From NCBI GenBank assembly GCA_025996895.1, contig BNTW01000023.1, positions 1 through 35,491 of the forward strand: a DNA stretch of 35,491 bases, written 5' to 3'. The position numbers and the translations under genes were made by a program. The stretch is from Bacteroidia bacterium. Lineage in GTDB: Bacteria; Bacteroidota; Bacteroidia; Bacteroidales; Azobacteroidaceae. Shown here in pieces: positions 17,848 through 24,712 of the stretch; positions within the stretch are counted from its first letter, which is position 1, and each line of letters starts with the position of its first letter. The notes under the pieces were generated by a model. That model had not been told where the DNA came from. It saw nothing but the letters and a program-made list of their open reading frames with translations, and did not search any database.

Positions 17848-20262
17848 CTATAACTTAAATGGCATTGTTTTGACATACACTTTGTAATCTTTAATCATAC
17901 CCGGCTTGTTGGCTTCCATGCGCGGAAGATATTCAAAACCGGTAATGACTTTTTCTTCACCCAAGTCAATGACGATGCTATGCGGGTATTTGTCTTTTAT
18001 CTGTGAATAACTTGTATGCCATATCGTGGATTCCTGCAAGTCGAAGACATTGCTGGCGATATTGTTGGCATCATCGGTTTCTTCACTGTCGGCATACACG
18101 ACTTTCCAGTGCTGGCGGGACAAACGTTTACCGTCTTCGCCCACTATTTCCAATTCGGCAATAGAGGCAAAATCATCTTGTGCCTGCGAATTCAAGGCTT
18201 CCAAAGCGAAATAGCGGGCAGGAAGCGATTGATTGAAATTTATTTTTTGCCAACCATTGCCCGGCTTGAAACTGCCGCTTGCTACGGCTTTTTCAGCAGA
18301 TAAATCTAAATTTTCGCCTTGTTTACGGAATTTGTAAGCGCCATTGCCGCGCAACACGTCTAATATCGGCTGACGCAAACCTTGCACCGTAGGAGTATCT
18401 GTACCCACCAAGTCTAAGATAATAATTTCGTTTACACCTTTCTTCAACCACACACCCGGCAAATAGAGCGTTTGTTGGGGACCTATTTCCCAAAAACGTC
18501 CGAGATTGTGACCGTTCACATAGACCATGCCTTTTTTCCAATTGGTCATATCAATAAAGGTGTCACCTGTTTTGTCTAAAGAAAAAGATGCGCGGTAGTA
18601 GGCAGGTATGGATTGCTTCGCTACGCTCGCAATGACGGAATAGGATTTATTCTTTGCAAAAGCATAATCTACCGGAATGCTGAATACCTGCCAATTCGTC
18701 AATGTTGTGGAGACGTGGCGCGCCATGTCTCTACCGGATTCGCTGATGATTTCCACTTTTTCGGTAATGCCTTTGTAGTCCAATACGCCGGCACCAAAAT
18801 TTCTTCTACCCATTGCTTCTACCAAAATATCAAGAACAGCCCCTTCACGTACAGGCGGCAGTTGCAACGAACCTTCGCCTTTCAAGCGGTTTAAAACCCC
18901 AATGCGAACACCGTCCACATAGACTTGTGCCCAATCGTGCGCCTCTGTTACTTTCAGGATTTGCGATACTTCGGATTTTTTAAGCGTGGTGCGATACAAG
19001 ATGCTTCCCCAGCCTTGATTGAAATATTCCATCGAATGAATGTCTTCGCTTGTTTGGGGCGCAGGCAGATTGTCAAAAATGTTGGCAGATTCTTCAAACG
19101 TGATGGTTGGAATGGCGATTGTTTTGATAGAATCCGGGATAGCCGGTAATTTCTTTCCTTCCGGCAGATAGTTTGCCAGTAAATTACGTACTTCAAAGAA
19201 TTTCGGGGTAACATTGCCTTGTTCGTTGACAGGCGCATCATAATCGTAGGACGTACAATCAGGAACATAGCCGGGAAAGTTTGCGCCTGCCCAATGCCCA
19301 AAGCTTGTACCTCCATGAGTCATATATAAACTGAAAGAGATATGCTTATCCATCATCTCTTTCAAACCGCTCACTAACTCGGCGGCACTGCGCGTTTCGT
19401 GTTGCGCACCCCAGTGGTCAAACCAGCCCGACCAGAACTCGCTGCACATCAGTGGTGTTTCCGGACGCAATTCTTTCAAACGCCGGAATTGTTCGTCAAT
19501 ATTTGCACCTGTCCCGAAATTGAGTGTCCACAGCAAATCATCCAAAGCATTGTTTTCAAAATTGGAACTCCAATCGCATTGAAACAACTGCACTTTATCG
19601 AAAGATGTTTTCACGATGTCGCGAACAGTCTCAATATAAGGCTTGTCGATGCCGTAAGCGCCATATTCGTTTTCTACTTGCACCATCAGAATGTTACCGC
19701 CATTGGCTAACTGATAATCGCTCAATTGCTTGCCCACTTCCGCCATAAACAGTTTCACCCGTTCTACGAAATATGGGTCTTGCGTGCGCAAAGCAATGTT
19801 TTCTTTTTTGAGTAACCACCAGGGCAATCCACCCATTTCCCATTCGGCACACACGTAGGGTCCGGGGCGCACGATTACGTACATTCCGTTTTTTTGTGCC
19901 AAACGGCAAAATTCTGCCACGTCATTATTGCCGGTGAAGTCGAATTGACCTTCTTCCGGTTCGTGGATATTCCAGAACACGTACAAGCAGATAGTATTCA
20001 TTCCCAATGCTTTACACATCTGAATGCGATGTTCCCAATATTCTTTTGGAATACGTGGGTAGTGGATTTCTGCGGCTTTAATCACCAACGGCTCGCCGTT
20101 GAGCAAGAATGTTAGGTTGCCTACTTCAAATGTTTCTTTTTGTTTGTTAGTGGTGCATGCTGTGAATACAATAGTTGTCACTATGCACAGCACCAAAACC
20201 GTAAGCTGAAGCATACGGTTAATAAAGTGTTGTCCCTGCGGGACTTTTTGGACTTTTTTCAT
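17848..20262 (-). CDS. Beta-galactosidase GH35 lipoprotein with C-terminal F5/8-type (CBM32-like) domain
   Basis: This 804-residue enzyme removes terminal beta-galactose. The catalytic barrel (about 44-365) has the acid/base Glu199 in MVQVENEYGAYG and the nucleophile Glu275 in LMCSEFWSGWFDHWG. Beta-sandwich domains follow, with a discoidin-like domain (about 690-800, SIAELEIVGEDGKRL, SIVIDLGEEKVITGFEY) at the end. The lipobox VFTAC makes Cys36 the lipidated residue, so the signal peptide is unusually long. Its n-region (QKVPQGQHFINRMLQLTV) is encoded by two hairpin repeats at 20197-20244. Two more palindromic repeats are read in frame: SGRDMARHVST (about 510-519) and SVIASVAKQSI (543-551). 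Both are in the sandwich region, outside the active site. It starts 14 bases after galK. The M1 start is kept because it supplies the positive charges of the signal; M17 is an alternative. Confidence 0.94.
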   Translation of the reverse strand: MKKVQKVPQGQHFINRMLQLTVLVLCIVTTIVFTACTTNKQKETFEVGNLTFLLNGEPLVIKAAEIHYPRIPKEYWEHRIQMCKALGMNTICLYVFWNIHEPEEGQFDFTGNNDVAEFCRLAQKNGMYVIVRPGPYVCAEWEMGGLPWWLLKKENIALRTQDPYFVERVKLFMAEVGKQLSDYQLANGGNILMVQVENEYGAYGIDKPYIETVRDIVKTSFDKVQLFQCDWSSNFENNALDDLLWTLNFGTGANIDEQFRRLKELRPETPLMCSEFWSGWFDHWGAQHETRSAAELVSGLKEMMDKHISFSLYMTHGGTSFGHWAGANFPGYVPDCTSYDYDAPVNEQGNVTPKFFEVRNLLANYLPEGKKLPAIPDSIKTIAIPTITFEESANIFDNLPAPQTSEDIHSMEYFNQGWGSILYRTTLKKSEVSQILKVTEAHDWAQVYVDGVRIGVLNRLKGEGSLQLPPVREGAVLDILVEAMGRRNFGAGVLDYKGITEKVEIISESGRDMARHVSTTLTNWQVFSIPVDYAFAKNKSYSVIASVAKQSIPAYYRASFSLDKTGDTFIDMTNWKKGMVYVNGHNLGRFWEIGPQQTLYLPGVWLKKGVNEIIILDLVGTDTPTVQGLRQPILDVLRGNGAYKFRKQGENLDLSAEKAVASGSFKPGNGWQKINFNQSLPARYFALEALNSQAQDDFASIAELEIVGEDGKRLSRQHWKVVYADSEETDDANNIASNVFDLQESTIWHTSYSQIKDKYPHSIVIDLGEEKVITGFEYLPRMEANKPGMIKDYKVYVKTMPFKL
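18610..18636. repeat. GGATTGC...GCAATGAC palindromic repeat inside the GH35 gene
   Basis: An imperfect 27-bp hairpin with ends GGATTGC and GCAATGAC. Its ends match each arm of the nested element at 39-126. On the coding strand it reads SVIASVAKQSI in frame. Short peptides of this kind encoded by dispersed palindromes are known from Rickettsia (RPE). I infer the same process here. Confidence 0.65.
18707..18734. repeat. 28-bp palindromic repeat inside the GH35 gene
   Basis: A near-perfect 28-bp palindrome with ends GTGGAGACG and GTCTCTAC. It shares length and end sequence with those at 180, 22043 and 22299. It is read in frame as part of SGRDMARHVST. Confidence 0.65.
20197..20244. repeat. Two-hairpin palindromic repeat in the GH35 signal-peptide region
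   Basis: The first hairpin, 20197-20220, has arms AACCGTA/TACGGTT plus an inner GC/GC pairing. The second, 20232-20244, is GTCCC-TGC-GGGAC. They are 11 bases apart. The unit encodes residues about 7-22 of the GH35 protein, between the start codon and the hydrophobic core of the signal peptide. It looks like an inserted repeat, but only one copy is in the window. Confidence 0.5.
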
Positions 20263-20276
20263 TTTCTTTATTGGTG

Positions 20277-21422
20277 TTATAGTTTTATGGCGCCGTCTTT
20301 GATAACGACATCATACACTTTCGGCTTAATCTTAAATTTCTGTTCGTAGCTCTCTGTCGCCCGTTTGATGAAACCGTCGTAGAGTTCATCTTTCACCAAG
20401 TTGATGGTACAGCCGCCAAAACCGCCACCCATTACACGCGAACCGGTTACATCACAGTCGCGGGCTATATCGTTCAGGAAGTCTAATTCTTCACAACTGA
20501 CCTCATATTTCCGGCTCAAACCGATATGCGTTTCATACATTTTCTTTCCGACTGCTTCGTAATCGCCTTTTTCCAAATCAGCAGGAATATCCAATAATCG
20601 TTGTATCTCTTCAATCACGAACTCTGCACGGATATAATCTTCGGCACTCACTTCATTCGCTACTTCTTTCAGGTATTCTATGTTCGCATCGCGAAGCAAT
20701 TCTACTTCCGGATGATGTTTTTTGATAGCTGCCACTACGTTTTCGCAGGATTGGCGGCGTTTGTTGTAGGCGGAAGAAGCCAATTCGTGCGCGACGCAAG
20801 TGTTGACCAAAACCAAACGATAGCCTTGGGGATTGAAAGGTACATATTGATACTCCAAGGAACGGCAGTCCAAGCGAATAAGTGAGCCTTCTTTTCCGAA
20901 ACAGGAAGCGAACTGGTCCATGATGCCGCAGTTTACGCCCACATAATTATGTTCGGTTGCCTGTCCGATTTTTGCCAATTCCAAGCGGTCGAACCAAAGC
21001 TTAAATATCGAATTAATGGCATAGCCGAAACAGCTTTCCAAGGCAGCCGAAGAAGACATTCCTGCACCCAAAGGCACATCACCGGCAAAAACCGTGTCAA
21101 ATCCTTCTACCGATGCACCGCGTTTAATCATTTCACGACAAACACCGTAAATATATTTTGCCCATGATTTTGCCGGTAAATCTTCTTCTTTCAAGCCAAA
21201 TTCGGCGTATTCTTCCAAATCCAAAGCAAAAGCGCGGACTTTATCCGTTCCGTTGGGTTTGATTTCGCAATACATGGCTTTGTCGATGGCGCCCGGAAGC
21301 ACAAAACCACCGTTATAATCGGTATGTTCGCCAATCAGATTGATACGTCCGGGAGAAGTGAAAAGGGAGCCTTTTGTTCCGAATAATGATTTGAATTTTT
21401 CTTGAATTGATTTTATTTCCAT
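20277..21422 (-). CDS. galK: Galactokinase
   Basis: This 381-residue GHMP-family kinase phosphorylates galactose to galactose-1-phosphate with ATP, the first step of the Leloir pathway in the cytoplasm. Visible motifs are the galactokinase signature GRINLIGEHTDYNGG at 25-39, the ATP-binding PLGAGMSSSAALES at 117-130 and the catalytic aspartate Asp169 in GVNCGIMDQFAS. The C-terminal GSRVMGGGFGGCTINLV is also typical. The length fits the family. The frame can be extended to a TTG at 21455 that would overlap the GH43 stop; the ATG at 21422 gives the usual N-terminus. Its place between two galactoside-releasing enzymes indicates that the PUL substrate yields galactose. Confidence 0.96.
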   Translation of the reverse strand: MEIKSIQEKFKSLFGTKGSLFTSPGRINLIGEHTDYNGGFVLPGAIDKAMYCEIKPNGTDKVRAFALDLEEYAEFGLKEEDLPAKSWAKYIYGVCREMIKRGASVEGFDTVFAGDVPLGAGMSSSAALESCFGYAINSIFKLWFDRLELAKIGQATEHNYVGVNCGIMDQFASCFGKEGSLIRLDCRSLEYQYVPFNPQGYRLVLVNTCVAHELASSAYNKRRQSCENVVAAIKKHHPEVELLRDANIEYLKEVANEVSAEDYIRAEFVIEEIQRLLDIPADLEKGDYEAVGKKMYETHIGLSRKYEVSCEELDFLNDIARDCDVTGSRVMGGGFGGCTINLVKDELYDGFIKRATESYEQKFKIKPKVYDVVIKDGAIKL

Positions 21423-21444
21423 GATATTATTATTGATTTTATTT

Positions 21445-22602
21445 TCAGTTTTCAAAGATGCTTAAATCCCATTTATCCAACCATTTAAGGACGGGTAAAC
21501 CGTTTTCAAATTGAATAGGCAGCCAGATATACCGGGCATCAATCGGATGTTTCGGTGTCCATCTGTCAGCCATAAAAATAAAAACCTCTTTTTTACCGAT
21601 GACCGGTTGAATAAATGTACTTTGCGAATTAAATGTTAAATCCGCACCTTCGCCAACAGCCGGATTCGAGTGTTCCGTCCAAGGTCCCCAGATGTTATCG
21701 GCAGTAAATAAACGGGCGGCATTGGGCGCCCAACCGGTACAGCCGGAAGTAATCATAAAATATTTGCTGTCTTTCTTGAAAATAGCCGGAGCTTCGTTGT
21801 GCCCGGCGGGGGCGATGCGTATGTATTTCCCTGTGTGACTGAGATAATCGTCTGACAATTCAGCTAATTGCAGGGTTAAATTTTCTTCAGAGGAATAAAT
21901 ATGGTAGGCTTTGCCGTCGTCATCGACATAGAGTGTCATGTCGCGCGACATTTGTCCACCTGCCAAATCGCGACGGGTAAACATCCCGTCAATCGTGGCT
22001 TGTCGCCATTCGGGTGTCCACCATTCCGGAAAATCATCTACCGTAGAGACGGGGCATGCCCCATCTCTACCTGTTTCAGGCAGATTGATGGGCCAATAAC
22101 CCGCATTGGGTCTGTATGATTTGAGATATTTATAAGGACCGGTTACCTTGTCGCTGACTGCGATAGCTACACGAGCCGCTTCATAGCCATGGTCTTTCAA
22201 TTCCAAATGAAAATACATCACAAACTTTTTTGTCTTCTCATTGTATATTACTTTGGGACGTTCGATAACCGAACCGGACACGATGTCGGATTGCGGTTGT
22301 AGAGACGCCCGATCGGGCGTCTCTACAGGCAATGCAACACCTTCATATTTCCAGTTATAGAGGTCTTCGGAAGAATAGCAAGTGACACCTACAAAAGCGG
22401 CGCTTGACTTTTCGCCTTTATGTTCTCCAAAGAGATAGTACTTACCATCGTGATACAAGATACCACCACCATGTGCATTGACATGTATACCGGTATCATC
22501 GGGCAAGATAGCACCCGGATAGATAGCATTCAGCTTTTGGGCAGATAATGAAAGCGAGAGCAGACAAAAAAAGCCTGCAAAAAGAAGTTTACTGTTTTTC
22601 AT
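21445..22602 (-). CDS. GH43 glycoside hydrolase, exo-beta-1,3-galactanase type (GH43_24-like)
   Basis: The 385-residue product has a Sec signal peptide (MKNSKLLFAGFFCLLSLSLSAQ). The five-bladed-propeller sequence starts GIHVNAHGGGILYHDGKYYLFG and resembles GH43 subfamily 24 exo-beta-1,3-galactanases, which shorten the backbone of arabinogalactan proteins. Glu270 in HNEAPAIF is the likely acid. Gln327 in TFNSQSTFIQP is where this subfamily is reported to use Gln in place of a base. That spacing comes from memory of the family. Two 28-bp palindromes are read in frame, giving VETPDRASLQ (93-102) and GRDGACPVST (178-187). They probably form surface loops and leave the reading frame open. It follows susD by 70 bases and precedes galK by 22. 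Confidence 0.85.
   Translation of the reverse strand: MKNSKLLFAGFFCLLSLSLSAQKLNAIYPGAILPDDTGIHVNAHGGGILYHDGKYYLFGEHKGEKSSAAFVGVTCYSSEDLYNWKYEGVALPVETPDRASLQPQSDIVSGSVIERPKVIYNEKTKKFVMYFHLELKDHGYEAARVAIAVSDKVTGPYKYLKSYRPNAGYWPINLPETGRDGACPVSTVDDFPEWWTPEWRQATIDGMFTRRDLAGGQMSRDMTLYVDDDGKAYHIYSSEENLTLQLAELSDDYLSHTGKYIRIAPAGHNEAPAIFKKDSKYFMITSGCTGWAPNAARLFTADNIWGPWTEHSNPAVGEGADLTFNSQSTFIQPVIGKKEVFIFMADRWTPKHPIDARYIWLPIQFENGLPVLKWLDKWDLSIFEN
22043..22070. repeat. 28-bp palindromic repeat inside the GH43 gene (second)
   Basis: Ends are GTAGAGACG and ATCTCTAC, with a single non-pairing position either side of centre. Same family as 180, 18707 and 22299. It encodes residues 178-187 of the GH43 protein. 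Confidence 0.7.
22299..22326. repeat. 28-bp perfect palindrome inside the GH43 gene (first)
   Basis: Ends are GTAGAGACG and CGTCTCTAC around a CCCGATCGGG core. It encodes VETPDRASLQ (residues 93-102) on the minus strand without breaking the frame. Confidence 0.75.
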
Positions 22603-22626
22603 TGAAAGTGTATTATTTAATTAAAG

Positions 22627-22668
22627 ATTACGAATTACGAACCAATTGAGAGATTCGTAATTCGTAAT
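22627..22668. repeat. 15-bp perfect inverted repeat between susD and GH43
   Basis: ATTACGAATTACGAA at 22627-22641 pairs exactly with 22654-22668 across a 12-base loop. It begins five bases after the susD stop. There is no T-tract on the minus strand, so it is a weak terminator candidate. It could be an mRNA-stabilising or attenuating hairpin that lowers expression of the downstream enzymes relative to SusCD, or another dispersed repeat. Confidence 0.6.
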
Positions 22669-22672
22669 TGAA

Positions 22673-24700
22673 TTATTGTATTGGACCTGCCGAAGCTTCG
22701 ATCGGCCAACCCGGATTTTGATAAATCGGAGAACTGGAATAATCGACTTCTGTACCTTCCGGTACGCCATTACCTACTGAAGCTACCAAAAAGTGTTCAA
22801 AAGCAATCGGCGTAAGATAATGCGCCATAACCCATGTAGCACCAGGATAAGCCAAGCTGGTTGTCGATTTTTCATGAGGGCGGAAATAATCGCTCAAAGC
22901 CGGTGAGGAAACGGTAGAAATAGGACTGCCATTATAATTGATGGGTTTGAAGTTGTACCAGGGTGCAATCACCGGACTCCATACTTTGAAACCTTCAAAG
23001 TGGTAGTAATTGCCAATCAATTGGTCTAATGACCGCCAACGTCTTACATCGCTGTAACGTTGAGCTTCTGCCAACAATTCCACACTGCGTTCGCGGCGAA
23101 TATTGTACAAGGTCTTATCCACTTGCTGTCCTGCCGACCAAGAGCCCCAGTTATTCACTTCCTTAGACATATCCGTATTATCAATGGTCTTTTGAAAATC
23201 GGTATCCATGCCGGCACGTTCCCGTATTTTTACCCAATAAGCCTGAGCCTTGGCATCCAGCGAACCGTTCTTTTCGTAAGCGGCTTCGATATAGTTGAGG
23301 TAAGCTTCCGTAGCCCGGAACACGATAGAGCCGTTAGCGCTGTTTCCATTTCGATTGTTGCCAAAGTCGTAATTCATCCCTTTGCTAATTGTATATCCGG
23401 TTGCATATTTCTTTTCACTATCCGCAATCTTGATATCCGGAATAGGCTCTACGGTAAAACCGTGTGTGCCTACGTCCAGATTAGTAAGTGCATTTGTTTG
23501 TCCCGGTACTTTCAAGAAGATTTGCAAACGAGGGTCGCGGTTTATCTTCACATCTTTAATATCGTTATCACCCTTATAGTCGGCTGATTTATAGAATGGC
23601 AAACCGTCTTTCATCAAAAAACTTTCCACCATTACCCGGCTAAGTCCTACGTTCTTGTTGTTGGAAGTAGCATATACGTTCACGTTGTTGGTCACCAAAT
23701 CTTGTTTGAATTGTCTCCACAAGAGGACTTCCGAATACTTTTTCATATCCACATCACTAAACATAGTGAAATATTGATTCTTGTCGTTGGTAACATCTGT
23801 TTCTTTCCAGTTGTTAGGAGTCAAAGGAAAGCTGGTATCGTCTGCTACTGCGGCTGCAGCCGTCATAGCTTCTCCTAAGAAGTAAGCGATTTCCGCATCA
23901 ATATCAATAGTAAAGCCTGCATTATAATCTTTCGATGCACCCGGCCATCCCGGACCACCCGGTACAAAAGCCGTTCCCTTGAAATATTTTTCCCAAGTAC
24001 CTTCATACAAGGCTACGCGAGATTTCAGCAAGTAGGCGCAAGCTCTATTCACACGATTTTTATTGCCGTCGGGAGCATTGACGCTCAAAAACTCAATGGC
24101 TTTATCCACGTCGGCCAAGATATGGCGAGCCACTTCATTGCGGGGCGCTCTTTTGCTGGCTGCAATCAAAACGTCCATATTATCCGGCAAGTTCACATCA
24201 ATGATGGGGAAATCACCCAAATCGCGCAATTTACTAAAGTATTCAAAAGCACGGAAGAAATAGATTTCACCAATATAATGCTTACAATTAGCGAGATTAC
24301 CTTGCAGTTCGCCTGCTTCGTAACGAGGAATCACGGTGTTGATGAAATAGTTTAGTTGTACTATGCGACCGAAACTCCAATCGCCATTGTCAGTAGGCAC
24401 TTTCCATTCTCCGGGAATGTATCGATTATTCATGCTATTACCATCAATCATCACATCAGTATTGGCATCCGTAGCAAAAGTACCCCATTCATACAAATGG
24501 TCGCCGGTGCCATGGGTAGGCAGTATCTGATAATTGTCCATGGCATACGCACTGAGTTGTGCATCATTCCAAAGGTATTTTTCCGGAGTGATAGCCGATG
24601 AAGGCTCTCTATCCAAGTAATCGTCACACGAAACTATCGACAGCGACAGAAAACCTGTCCATGCAAATAGTAAAAATTTATTTAATTTATTTCGTTTCAT
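22673..24700 (-). CDS. SusD-family outer-membrane glycan-binding lipoprotein
   Basis: The 675-residue product has a lipoprotein signal (LSLSIVSC, Cys25) followed by DDYLDREPSSAITPEKYLWNDAQLSAYAMD, typical of SusD/RagB. TPR-like helices occupy the N-terminal half, and the C-terminal YSDVRRWRSL with a Tyr/Trp-rich end is also typical. SusD proteins form the lid of the SusC transporter and bind the glycan at the cell surface. The gene follows susC by 12 bases, so the two form the usual pair. The length is slightly above the common 500-600 residues. Binding residues cannot be named from sequence alone; the likely ligand is inferred from the neighbouring enzymes. Confidence 0.95.
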   Translation of the reverse strand: MKRNKLNKFLLFAWTGFLSLSIVSCDDYLDREPSSAITPEKYLWNDAQLSAYAMDNYQILPTHGTGDHLYEWGTFATDANTDVMIDGNSMNNRYIPGEWKVPTDNGDWSFGRIVQLNYFINTVIPRYEAGELQGNLANCKHYIGEIYFFRAFEYFSKLRDLGDFPIIDVNLPDNMDVLIAASKRAPRNEVARHILADVDKAIEFLSVNAPDGNKNRVNRACAYLLKSRVALYEGTWEKYFKGTAFVPGGPGWPGASKDYNAGFTIDIDAEIAYFLGEAMTAAAAVADDTSFPLTPNNWKETDVTNDKNQYFTMFSDVDMKKYSEVLLWRQFKQDLVTNNVNVYATSNNKNVGLSRVMVESFLMKDGLPFYKSADYKGDNDIKDVKINRDPRLQIFLKVPGQTNALTNLDVGTHGFTVEPIPDIKIADSEKKYATGYTISKGMNYDFGNNRNGNSANGSIVFRATEAYLNYIEAAYEKNGSLDAKAQAYWVKIRERAGMDTDFQKTIDNTDMSKEVNNWGSWSAGQQVDKTLYNIRRERSVELLAEAQRYSDVRRWRSLDQLIGNYYHFEGFKVWSPVIAPWYNFKPINYNGSPISTVSSPALSDYFRPHEKSTTSLAYPGATWVMAHYLTPIAFEHFLVASVGNGVPEGTEVDYSSSPIYQNPGWPIEASAGPIQ

Positions 24701-24712
24701 TGTTATTATATT

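Noticed and set aside
21423..21455. Longer galactokinase from a TTG at 21455
   Set aside because: It overlaps the GH43 stop and adds an Asn-rich stretch unlike known galactokinases. The ATG at 21422 gives the normal length.
21938..21951. 14-bp perfect palindrome ATGTCGCGCGACAT in the GH43 gene
   Set aside because: It lacks the 28-bp size and GTAGRGRC ends, and it encodes the expected MSRDM motif of this family, so it is probably a codon-choice coincidence.
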